The translations under genes and the position numbers were made by a program. Below the pieces are notes generated by a model, which was not told the DNA's origin, made no database searches, and saw only the letters and a list, made by a program, of their open reading frames with translations. From Phragmites australis (lineage: Eukaryota > Streptophyta > Magnoliopsida > Poales > Poaceae), in contig NC_084934.1 of assembly GCF_958298935.1 (NCBI RefSeq), positions 2,978,501 to 3,042,500 of the forward strand: a DNA stretch of 64,000 nucleotides, written 5' to 3'. This document shows positions 45,400-55,599 of this stretch, piece after piece; the stretch's first letter is position 1; each line of letters begins with the position of its first letter.

Positions 45400-47110
45400 A
45401 AAGTTGCTATAATATCCAAGCACCTATCTAAATAGATATTTAGTGACCCATCAAAGCATTAAAAAACTTTAAAAACTTGCTGTACTACTAATAATGAATC
45501 ACCAAAAGCTTCTATGTTTTTCACACTCATGTATTCTAAAATTTGTAAGCCTAGTAAATGAGCTTCGTACTCGGCTTGATCGTTGGTACAAAAGTATTCT
45601 AAGTGGACTTGTGTTTCAAAAATAGCACGTCTAGGTGAAACTAACACTATACCAACACATTGACCTTCTGTACAAGTCGAGCCGTCAAAATATAACTTCT
45701 AGGGATGCACATAGACAACACCAATCAAAATATCATTATCGATACAATGATCTACAATAAAATCAGCTACAATTTGGCCTTTAATAGATCTTACTGGTTC
45801 ATAAGCCAAATCATACTCAATAATAGCTTATGCCCACTTTCCTATTCTACCACTCAAAATTGGCTTTTGCAATATATATTTAATAACATTAGTTTGGTAT
45901 GCAACCACTCAAGTACTAAAAAGCAAATAATATCTCAACTTGGTGCATGCATAATACAAGGACAAACACAATTTTTTAATAAACACATACCTCATTTCCA
46001 CATCCAAGAGATGCCGACTCAAATAAGTGATCAAATATTCCTTCCATTCATTTTCTTGCGTGAGGACAACACCTATCACCGTCTCTTGTGCAACAACATA
46101 TAGCCGAAATAGAATTTCGGCATTAGGCACCCTAAGCATGGGGGTACCGACAAGTATTTTTTCTTCTCCTCAAAGGCTTGTTGTTGTTCTGCACCCCAAG
46201 TAAAATCAGCTTCTTTCTTAATCTAAGTATAGGAGCGAAGGCACTAACCTTGTCGGACAAGTTAGATATGAACTGACTCAAGTAAATAACTTTCATTAAC
46301 AACCTCTGTACATCTTTTTTCATTGTGGTGCCCCTAACTTGTCTATGGCTGCTATTTTTGTAGGATCTATCTCTATGTCTCTCTCATGTATTATAAAACC
46401 CAAAAATTTTCCCACCAATACACCAAAAGCGCATTTAAGTGGGTTCATCTTTAAACCATATCGACACATCCTTTCAAAAACTAAACACAAATCGGCAAAA
46501 TTATTATCCATAGCATCCGATTTGGCAACACTATCATCAATATATATGTCTAAGATAACACCAAGCAATACATGAAAGATTAAAATCATAGCTCTTTGAT
46601 AAGTAGCACCGGCATTCTTTACCCCAAATGTCATGACAACGCACTCAAATAAACTAAGAAAACCTGGACAACAAAAAGCCATTTTAGACATATTTTTCTT
46701 GGCCATAAAAATTTTATTATAACCTGCATTGCCATCCAAAAAACTAATGACTCTATGACCCGAAACATCATTAATCAACATATCGGTGATAGGCATAGGA
46801 TATTCATCTTTAGGATAACTTTATTCAAATTTCTAAAATCAATGCATACTCTCAACTTACCACTACTTTTATTCTCAACCAGGACAATATTAGATTCCAT
46901 TCAGCATATTTACAAGGATGAATAAACCCTGTAGCGAGCAACCGGCTTATTTCTTCCTTGATTCTCCCATACATACTAGTATTAAAGTTTCTAGCCGGTT
47001 GTTTGTGAGATCTAAAACCAGATTTTATGGGATGTTGATGCTGCACAAGCTCATGTCTAAGTCTCGGTATTTCATGATACTCTCAAGCATAGCAATCTAC
47101 ATACTCCTTG
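45400..47110 (-). pseudogene. Gypsy RT, RNase H and second (archaeal-type) RNase H
   Basis: RT runs from about 47,046 to 46,132. It has P-C-K-Y-A-E-W, then S-F-L-D-G-N-A-G-Y-N (first Asp), F-G-V-K-N-A-G-A-T-Y-Q-R, I-Y-I-D-D (catalytic pair intact) and K-C-A-F-G-V. The first RNase H is at 46,139-45,909 (V-I-G-V-V-L-T-Q-E-N, L-S-R-H-L-L-D-V-E-M-R-Y). The second RNase H is at 45,647-45,459 (L-V-S-P-R-R-A-I-F-E, N-D-Q-A-E-Y-E-A, G-D-S-L-L-V-V-Q-Q-V). Frames shift between blocks. The second RNase H is what places this element in the Tat lineage. Confidence 0.88.
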
Positions 47111-47299
47111 AGTAATGCAATCATTTTAATCTTAAAATCAGCATGCATGTTTCTATTAATAAATGTTAGCCTTGGTACAATTCCATCACCAATATCAATC
47201 TCCTCTAATGGGTCGACCGACGAAAAACCTATCCTAACTATTCTACCTCATCAAAATCATCAATAGTCTCACAAATATCATTCTTTTTGACCAATATTG

Positions 47300-47880
47300 C
47301 TCCACACGCTATTGCAACCAATCTAAATTACTTTGTTCATCCATATATAATATTGCATTGCTAAGCTGAGATGTAGAAATTGGCTGTACGGACAAGGGTA
47401 TAAAACCATCTTTAGTACCACTAAGGAAATCATAACCCGAAAGATCTTGACCTGATGAACATTGTACATTTCCATGTTGCCAATCTACCGAGGAATCAGC
47501 TGAAACAACAAAAGCCAATGTATCCGCATGGACAATTTCTACCATGTCATCTACCCATTAAAGTAATAATTTATGCAAGCTAGAAGGTACACAATGGTTT
47601 GTATGAATCCAATCACAGCCTAATAACACATGTTATTACCTTGCACATCGGCGAGGAAGAAAGCCATAGGCACCGTCTTGCTCCCGATAGTAAGCTCCAT
47701 AGGTATCACAGCCTTGGCCTCCATAGGATTGCCGGTGAAGCCATTAAGCACCAAGTTTGTTCTCACTAGCTCATTGCTCCACCATCTACTAACATCCTAG
47801 AAATCAGCCTCCGATCAATATGCCATTTCACATACAATGGTTTCAAATGTTATCTCAATTCTTTAGGCTTCTCAAATATG
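47300..47880 (-). pseudogene. Gypsy aspartic protease and linker
   Basis: On the minus strand at about 47,815-47,640 the frame reads I-S-R-M-L-V-D-G-G-A (active-site D-G-G), then after a short lesion L-V-L-N-G-F and P-M-E-L-T-I-G-S-K-T-V-P-M-A-F-F. This is the retropepsin layout of Tat/Athila-type elements. The linker at 47,545-47,309 is open (M-V-E-I-V-H-A-D-T-L-A-F-V) but shows no known domain. The lesion just after the active site removes part of the flap region. Confidence 0.75.
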
Positions 47881-48099
47881 GCTTCCATTGGGCCAAGATT
47901 TAGCAACTTCCCCATCAATAGCTCAAAATTCTGAAGGTAAGACAAAAACAATATTGACATCTATACCCTCACAGGGTGGAGAATCATCTCTAATCACTGG
48001 AGAGACATGTAACATTTCATCCTCATCATCACTAGGTGACACAACAGGTACTTTGCTTCCCTCTTCATTCTTTCTGAATAGGCATCATTAGCTTAATTT

Positions 48100-50330
48100 C
48101 ATTGAAAACTTTATTTCTCACCTTTTCAGCTTGAGCTTCTCCCAATTTTTTCTTGCGTAATCTTTGTAGCCTTCTCTTTTTGGAGTGTGAGAGACCTCAA
48201 GGACACCATTGGGGCTGTGGTTCAGTTCCCAGCAGCAAAGAAGCCTTCCTTTCAACCTTTCGATCGCTCAAACTACCAATCAGTTTGGCACTAGAAGCAG
48301 TTTCTTCAACCTTTGGCACCATGGACTATGGTACTATTGTAGATGGCATCAATTTCCTCTCAAGACCAGTACCAACTACCTCTACAACTTCCTCTTTGTT
48401 GCCACACTCAAACTGGCATTAACCGATTGATTTTGCACTATGTCTTCCTCAACATCCAGTTGTTTCTCCTTCTATTCCAGATCTAATTTTTCATTAGAAA
48501 CACCCACATTCTTCACATAATACACCTTTTTAATTTCCGTTCTATCCCTCCAATCATTTGACCAATTTCCTTAACTAAACCAATCTTGTTTAGGAGGAGA
48601 TAGCCTGTCGAATGTCGAATGTTTAGGTGTTATCCATCCTAAATGAAATGGCGCAAAACGACATAGGAGGTGGTGCCCAAGGTCCGTACCAACCCCATGG
48701 CGGTCACGGAGGACACAGCATAGGAGGAGCCCCCCACATCATAGGTATTGGTGGCCTGAAAGGAGGAAATGGAGCTGCTGCAATATTGCTCTCCCATTGC
48801 CTTTTCCTCCCCTCAAACTCATGCTTTGGAGGTGTTTTTGGATGTTTAAAAGTATTCAGCCAGTTGCTTCTCCTTTGACCTATCTTGACACTCTCATACC
48901 TAGCCAAAAGTGCATTTAATGTACGTTTTGGCTTTTCAAGCTTCTTAGTGGCTTTATTTTTCATTCACTTTCCAGCGATCAACCTCTAGACTTTTAGGTT
49001 TGATCATCCTTGGTTACATATTATCCTCACCAATGATGACATCCTTGCCTTTAGTCGACTCAACCTGAGATGGCCGAACCAAGACTTTCTTGACCTTGAA
49101 ATTCACCATGTTATAGGGAATGGATCACTATCTAGCTTCATCTTTGTATTTTCAGCAAACTTCAATTGTCCTTCATTAATAGCCGATTGAACCTAATCGA
49201 CAGAAGACATTACAATCATTAGTAGCATGAGAATAAGAATTATATCATTTGCAATATGCACACTTCTTTAACTCTTCTACAGGTGGGATAACATGACTAG
49301 GATGCAAGCTAATTTGCTTTTCTTGTAGCAAAAGATCAAATGTTCTATCACACTTAGAAACATCAAATGTGAATTTCATCTCTTCTTGCTGATTCTTTTG
49401 TGGACCCGGCTTCAAAGCGGAGCATACAAATGGTTTAGATTTAGATTTTCATGCCCACTCATCTATGCACATACAAACATTATTCTCATCTGAAGAATCA
49501 TTCTTATATTCAACTACATTAACACCCGGATGATATACTTTGTTCTTCTCACTAAATTTTTGGACTTTTCTATACTCTTTAGCATGGTTTTCTTGAGCCA
49601 GAGTCCACTACAAGACTTGGTTCACATCTGAAAATTCTTGCCCCTCTAACCTTTCTTTATGTGTGCGTTCAAACCAGTAAAAGCTAATTCAGCAAGATCT
49701 CTATTGGATAGTGTTACATTAAAACATCGGTTTTTAGTATCTCTAAACCTTCAAATATATTCAGAGACAGACTCATTATAGTTTTATCTAACAAATGTTA
49801 AATGAATCAACATCAATTATGTATCTCTGGTATAGAAACCCATTAAACTTTTTCTCAATTTGTGCCCATGTATGAATAGAATTAGGGGCAAGCGAACTAA
49901 ACCAAGTAAATACATTGCTGGAAAGTGATAAAGGAAATAAACGCAATCTTAAAGCATCACTGCCCCCGACTTCACCACATTGTGCAAGAAACTACCCTAT
50001 ATGTTCCATTGTGGTTCTACCATACTCCCCATTAAACCCAACAAAGTCTGACGCCTTAAAGCCACGAGGATATGGAATTGTATCATAGTAATCGGGATAA
50101 AGTTTTTGATAAACATATGTTCAACCTTTAGTCTCTACCCCAGAATGCTCCCTCAAAAGGCTAGCCATTTGCTCTCTAATGCTCTCATGCCTCATGGGTT
50201 GCTCGACGAGAGGCCAAGTTGGAACCACATTGACTTGTGGTTGAGTACTTTGTAGAGGCACTATGGGCTGCATATATGAGTAGTTTGTGAAGGCATATTG
50301 AAGCAAGTATTCGGCAATGGATCATAAGGG
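48100..50330 (-). pseudogene. Gypsy gag
   Basis: On the minus strand the sequence around 49,700-50,120 reads Y-P-D-Y-Y-D-T-I-P-Y-P-R-G-F, then F-N-G-E-Y-G-R-T-T-M-E-H-I-G, then L-R-L-F-P-L-S-L-S, then F-T-W-F-S-S-L-A-P-N-S-I-H-T-W. These are the typical retrotransposon gag motifs of Tat-type elements. A proline-rich N-terminus lies at 50,306-50,121 and further gag/spacer frames at 48,964-48,600. Many stops and shifts occur. No intact CCHC knuckle was found. Confidence 0.8.
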
Positions 50331-50412
50331 ATGTTGGTACATTGTGGAGGTATAGGAGGTGTACAATATGCTACGGTGTTATATGGAACTGTATTCATGC
50401 TTGCTGAAATTT

Positions 50413-50626
50413 TGTAGCACCAAGATTCGCGACTAGAGGAGGGTGAATAGGTGCCTCAACAAATTTCTTTCAAAATCGATGGCCTTCTCCTATTTGATCA
50501 CCCAACGCACCTCAAAACTTCAGCGGAAGCAAAACACTAGATGGACTATTTAAGAAGGGAAGTTCCAAGGAAACATGACTCCACAGATGGTATATGACCC
50601 ATCTGTTCGGGAACGGGTTGGCTACG
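50413..50626 (-). repeat. 3' LTR remnant of the second SIRE-like element
   Basis: Begins TGTAGCACCAAGATTCGCG and matches 57,989-58,195 closely, including GTGAATAGGTG(C/T)CTCAAC and ACAGATGGTATATGACCCAT. The match stops at 50,626. No primer site adjoins the TGTAGC edge, so this is the 3' LTR end, and the sequence to the left is target (the Tat gypsy). Confidence 0.85.
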
Positions 50627-51759
50627 CTAACCTAAAACAAAAAAATTCTACTACATTCACCAAGGAAACCATGCAATTAGAAGATCATAGATCGTCACCA
50701 CTTATCACATAGTGCCGCGGGAGAAGAGTTGGAGTAGACCGATCCAACATCGTGCGCGTTAAACTCCTCGAACAGCTTCTCGATCAGGTCCTTGTAAGCC
50801 CCGCGCAGGTGATCATACTTCTCAACCAACTTCGAGCAGGTGGTCATGCTCCTTGACCAGTTTCGAGCAAGTGGTCGTGCTCTTTGACCAGTTCCTCAAC
50901 CAGCCATCAAGCAGATCTATCGTGTCCTCGATCAGCTCTAAGTGGTCGCGTCATGTTCAGTGACCAGCACGGAGCAAGAATATCGACCAGCCGAGTAGGG
51001 AGTAGGTCCTTGGACAGCCAAGCAGTAGCGTTAAGATCTACACGCCAAGGAGATTAGCACCGTAATAGCAGCAACACCTCTACGGTATCCACACGTACTA
51101 GGCAGAATCACCAACCACCGATGTGCTAGCACCGCACGCGCGGCTAGGGTTTTAGGAGATCGTGTGGAGGGTTACGGCTAGGGTTTTAGAGTGGCTCCCT
51201 TGCGCATGCCACACCCCACGCCTCTCCTTATATAGAGCTTGCTAATGGGCTCCCATGTTGGAAACCCTTTAGGACTCTAACATCTCATAGATTGGTCTGG
51301 GGGAGTATCACAGTGTGGTTTAGTGCTTAGGCACATCTGTGTCTTGTGTGTTGCCTTGAGTGTTCTCCTTGTGACCTCTCCCTATCCCAGATGACCACGA
51401 CCCCCTATTTATAGGATGGTACGTAGCTTAGTGTACAAGTTATCATGATGTAGAAATATCTAGGACCTAGCCGAATTACTAGGTCTTGTCCTGGATAACT
51501 ACTTTTTACCCTACATAGAAGATAAATATCTACCGTACTAACTATTGTGTTGCCTGCCCCTGAGGGCTGAGCCGGTTGCCAATTGCGGCCTGATGCCGCT
51601 CTACTGGGAGTGTTAGGACGACTTTTATCACACTGGGGTGTCAGGATAAGCACCACTTGCACCGGTATTAATCGCCTATCACCTCGCGTCGGGTCAGCTG
51701 CAGGGGGTGTCCTTTCTTCCCTGGTATTATCTTTGGAGGCTGGCTGCATCTTTAGGCTT

Positions 51760-52005
51760 CGAAAGGCCACGTAAGTGCCAGAGAGGTGGCCTGAAGGGGT
51801 CCGCAGCCTCTGAGGGCTAGGCCTCCTGTTGAGAGTCTGGAGACCAAAGGCTCTAGAGGGACTTGCCGTAGCTCCGAGTCTTCAGAAGGCCACGTATATG
51901 CTGGAGAGGTGGCTTGAAGGGGTCCGCAGCCTCTGGGGGCCAGTCCTCTTACTGAGGGTGCAGAGACTGAAGGCCCCAGAGGGATCTTTGATAGTGATCG
52001 TCAAC
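51760..52005. repeat. 123-bp tandem duplication
   Basis: Two units starting AAGGCCACGTA(A/T) at 51,763 and 51,886, each containing GAAGGGGTCCGCAGCCTCTG. Diverged at a number of positions. It lies in the LTR-like part of the gypsy segment. Confidence 0.85.
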
Positions 52006-53399
52006 CATTATCCTGATGCTGATCTATTTTCCCCCAACAGTACCCCCTCATTCTCTGGCCTTGACATTCGGACGGGTGAGAGGATGTAGAGGAAAACCAA
52101 CTCCAGCCTGGGTATGTAACAAGAATGCCCAAAGGCCATTCCTTGTCCCTGAGAAGTTTTTTAGCTGGAACTGCGTGCATTGATGGCGAAGCTCAAGACT
52201 GATGGTGCATTGGTGGTGGCGACACACCCTGGGGTTATGCTGAGGTTGGAGGTACAGCCAACGTCGAAGTCGAAGACCAAAGATGTATTAGCAAAGGAGA
52301 CACGCTCCAGAGCCTGTTGGAGTTGGTGTGCGTGGTATCGGGACCTGAGGCCAGAGAAGCGTTGGTGGAGTTGACACGCTCCGGGGTCTGTGCCGAGGCC
52401 GATTTAGATTCTTCAGACCTTTTTGGAGATGGTTCTTCTCGCCATTTGAGTTTGTGAGTGGGGGATTACGTGTGAGATCGGGGAATCCCCCCGTTCACCA
52501 GTTTGAGCACGGTAGGATGGGATGTGTCACTAGCGCGTTCTAACTAGATAATGCATGGGTTCATTTAGGATCTTGTGCCCATGCCCTTGGCATATGTCAA
52601 AAGGAGTCTAGGTCATTAACGTGACATGACGTTCGGGAAACTTTTTCCGATGACTTTAGGTTTAAGAAAGTAATTCTTACAGGTGTGTGGGCGTGTCACG
52701 CCTCCCGAAGAAATCCTTCGGGGGCACCACAACTACATTACCAAGGAAGTCCCTTGATAACCGGCATCTACACACTATCGAGGCTATGCAACGCCTTCCA
52801 GGAAACCTAGTCTCGATGCCTTCACAGTGACCTAGGCTTGCTGTGCTCGCGGTGTGTAGGCATGTCATGCAATGAGGATTCCTTGCGACAGCATTCCTCA
52901 GAGCACCGCATCTCGCCTCTGAGGACATCCCCCGGGGCGTGGCTTCAACACTACCTAGGCTATGCAATGCCTTCTAGGACACCCTGACATAATCTACCCT
53001 CTGGGTGACGTAGGCATCCAGTGTGGCTGCAGGCATGGGTTTTTGTATAGTTATGTACTAGTTAATTTTTACAGTCTACTTTTGGCAATAAGCAGCTAAT
53101 TGCAGTGTAAGACATAGCTAGGTCAGACAACTATTCATAACTCATGTCAACTGAAGATGTAACTTAAGTTCTACTGCTTACTGCTAAACAGGGAGGTAAT
53201 CTAGATTTACCATTTCTACCTAATGGCTATCTGTTGCAAAAACTTCTAGCAGTAAGGTTAGAGGCATCCAACATATTTTTATTGTACTATACGAAAGATA
53301 GACCAACTAGGTAAACTATCTATAGGTAATAGTGAGCGTACCTTTGCCAGGATAAGGCCACTATTATGAGGCTTGAAGGCCTCGAAGCCTACGGCTGGG

Positions 53400-53720
53400 C
53401 CGAGAGAAGTGGTCCTCGACCCCCTCGGCCCTTAGCCATTTCTTGGCTCCAGAGGTAACTCGTCCGGAGCCTAGCGACGGCGTGTGTCAAAGGTGGAGCC
53501 GAAGGCTAGTCGGTAGAGGTGGTCCTCAAACCCCTCAGCCCTTAACCATTGCCCGGCTTTGAAGGTAATCCGCCCGGAGCCTGACAATGAAGCGTGTTGG
53601 TGGTGGGGCCAAAGGCTAGTTGGGAGAGGTGGTCCTCGATCCCTTCGGCTTTTAGGCGTTGCCCGGTTTCGGAGGTAATCCGTTTGGAGCCTGGCGATGA
53701 CGTTCTCTAACTCATTCCTC
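53400..53720. repeat. 110-bp tandem repeat, three units
   Basis: The phrase TGGTCCTCGACCCCCTCGGC recurs, diverged, at 53,410, 53,520 and 53,630, a period of exactly 110 bases. Each unit also carries a GGTAA(C/T)(T/C)CG...GGAGCCT block. Tandem repeats of about this size between coding region and LTR are known in gypsy elements. Confidence 0.92.
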
Positions 53721-53769
53721 GTCACTGGGATATTGCACCATCGGTAGCGGAGTTGGTGGCAATGGAGTG

Positions 53770-54425
53770 GGATCAGAGGGCTAGGGATTTGCCTATGAGT
53801 TTGCCCCAGGCCTCCGACCCCTGTGCCACCCTTCGTCGGTTCCCTCTGTGGCCAGGTATCCTGCTTGTCTTCCAAGGTACTCCTCCCAGAAGGTCATGAG
53901 GGTTCGACAGTCCTTGGTGTTGTGGCCGCGTCCTGGTCCTATAGGATACAACCGTATACCTCCGGGGGTACTGGAGCTTGTGGTTGACGTTGAGGTCGCT
54001 GCTGGGGGCTGCATGCCCCATAGCCCGTGGTTTCCCCAAGGCCTCCTTTCCTTTGGGGAGAAAGTCGAGGTCATCTGGTGAACCAGTTTTCGGAGCTAGA
54101 GTTGCTCTGACTATGCCTCCCTGGACGAGGTGGACTTGGGGTTCCCTTCGCGCGGTTGGTGTCACGAGGGCTGTGTCAGGGGAGCTGGCGGGGTCTACGC
54201 ACTCTGAAGCCTTGTGCCTCTTCGAAACCTTCTTTCGCCAGAGGGGCTCGAGGAGGACGCTAGGTGGATAGATTCTCTGAAGGTGTTGGCTCTCTCGGGG
54301 CATCCCAAGTGTTGTTGAAGGAGATACCTTGGGACCAAGTCCAGGTAGGAACATTCTGGGGTTGGACTGCCCAGAACCACTGGAAAGCGGCTTGCTTGGC
54401 TGCGACCTCGGCCACGACCTCTTCT
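53770..54425 (-). pseudogene. Gypsy gag remnant
   Basis: Minus-strand frames include E-E-V-V-A-E-V-A-A-K-Q-A-A at the right end, a basic/serine-rich middle, and G-H-N-T-K-D-C-R-T-L-M-T-F-W-E-E-Y-L near 53,900. This resembles the (H-N/D)-T-x-D-C-R-x-L motif of gypsy gag C-termini. Two frames overlap (193 and 93 codons); the motif lies in the shorter one, so a frameshift is present. The N-terminal gag core is absent. Confidence 0.55.
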
Positions 54426-55150
54426 AAGATGTCAAATTTAGGATTGAGCGCAAGAAAATCCAATTTGAGATATAACACGCTTTGCTAATGGCCTCAACCC
54501 AAAACTTCCTAGTGAGTCCTATGCTCATCAAGCATCATCCTAGCCATATAGATTAAAGTATGATTCTTCCTCTTAACCATGCCATTCTACTAAGTAACAC
54601 GTGGGGTAGCAAATTGATGATCAATTCCATGCTCAAGATAGAAAGCATCAAAGAGATAGTTCTTGAATTCGATGCCATTATCACTGCAAATTGCTTTCAA
54701 TGCACCAGGTAGTTCCTTGAACAACCTCAAAGCCAAGCTCCAAAAATGTGAGAACACTTCTTCCTTTCTCACAAGAAAGAACACCGAAGAGTAGTGAGAG
54801 AAGTCATCAACAATGACAAGAAAATATCACTTCCATGTGTCGAACGAACTTGTGAAGGACCAACAGTGTCCATATAGAGAAGTTCTCTCTGTCATTCAAT
54901 CACTAGATTGACTGATGAATGAGAAGCAGCAACCATCTTGCCATGTCGATAAGGAGCACAAACAAGGTTCTTCTCAAACTTGAGCTTGGGCAATCCTCGG
55001 ATCAAGCCTAGGGCATTCAAATGAGTAAGCAAATTAAGGGGCTCATACACCATAGCCTCGTATGCCACATCCAAATCTCAGAAGAAGGTTAAGAAATTAA
55101 ATAACGAGATGAACCAAGAGATTTAGAAAAATCAGCTCCAAAAACTTTCC
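54426..55150 (-). pseudogene. Copia integrase (partial) of the second SIRE-like element
   Basis: On the minus strand: the pre-integrase part near 55,074-54,892 (L-N-L-L-T-H-L-N-A-L-G-L-I-R-G-L-P-K-L), with the cysteine block altered; the core at 54,784-54,590 (A-I-C-S-D-N-G-I-E-F-K-N, the second catalytic Asp); and F-W-V-E-A-I-S-K-A-C-Y-I-S-N-W-I-F-L-R-S at 54,510-54,440. It stops at about 54,425, where the gypsy segment begins. Confidence 0.85.
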
Positions 55151-55196
55151 CAACCCTGAAAATCTGGCAAATCAAAGTGCCTAAAGAATCAAGAAC

Positions 55197-55538
55197 TTAA
55201 GAACTATTGTGTTTGAAATGCACTTCCAAGTCATCATCTAGCATCTGAGATACAGAAAGTAGACTGTATCCCAAATGCTCTGCCAAAGACACATCTTTGA
55301 GAGTAAAATTCTCATTCACTCTCACCGTACCTTTAGCTTTCACCTTTCCTTTCTGATCATCTCCGAAAGTGATGTACTTGTGTCGCTTCGTCGGGGTGAG
55401 GCTGGAGAACCATGATGTATCTCCGGTCATATGGCATGAACAACAGGAGTCAATGAGCCACTTGTTCTCTAAGCCTCCGCCTGCCATGTACATGTGAGTA
55501 GAATAGTAGGTGGATTGTTTAGTACTAGGGTTAGTCAT
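55197..55538 (-). pseudogene. Copia aspartic protease of the second SIRE-like element
   Basis: The minus-strand frame reads N-K-W-L-I-D-S-C-C-S-C-H-M-T-G-D, then F-S-S-L, F-G-D-D-Q-K-G-K-V-K-A-K-G, V-S-L-A-E-H-L-G-Y-S-L-L-S-V-S-Q. The copia protease active site is normally D-S-G; here Gly is Cys, so activity is unlikely. Otherwise this 113-codon stretch is open and well conserved. Confidence 0.88.
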
Positions 55539-55599
55539 AAATTTCTTGGGAATCCAATACTAGGTCATCCGACCCTGAAGCAGTAAAAGCAAGTGCATG

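Larger units (their letters stand above)
42781..50412 (-). mobile_element. Tat-lineage Ty3/gypsy element, 3' LTR present, 5' LTR lost
   Basis: Coding strand minus. From right to left are gag (48,100-50,330), protease (about 47,640-47,880), RT with RNase H (45,900-47,110), a second archaeal-type RNase H (45,459-45,647), integrase (43,980-45,079), a polypurine tract and the 3' LTR (42,781-43,750). Two RNase H domains on one polyprotein are the mark of the Tat lineage. It is inserted in the RE-type copia integrase. Its 5' part is cut at 50,413 by a SIRE-like element. Stops and shifts are frequent, so it is not autonomous. Confidence 0.88.
50627..54425 (-). mobile_element. Gypsy-type segment (LTR-like region, tandem repeats and gag remnant)
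   Basis: 50,627-51,290 is LTR-like, with repeated TTGACCAG(T/C)TTCGAGCA units near 50,835-50,900 and CTCCTTATATAGAGC near 51,224. 51,290-52,000 is a second LTR-like block (CCGGTTGCCAATTGCGGCCTG near 51,573), typical of grass gypsy elements. 52,000-53,390 is unassigned internal sequence with no gene. 53,400-53,720 is a tandem repeat. 53,770-54,425 is a gag remnant on minus. No RT or integrase is present, so it is non-autonomous or deleted. The junction with the copia integrase lies at about 54,425. Confidence 0.65.

Noticed and set aside
53400..53720. Regularly spaced repeats as a CRISPR array
   Set aside because: Unit length 110 bases, no unique spacers between short identical repeats, plant nuclear context and location in a gypsy element.
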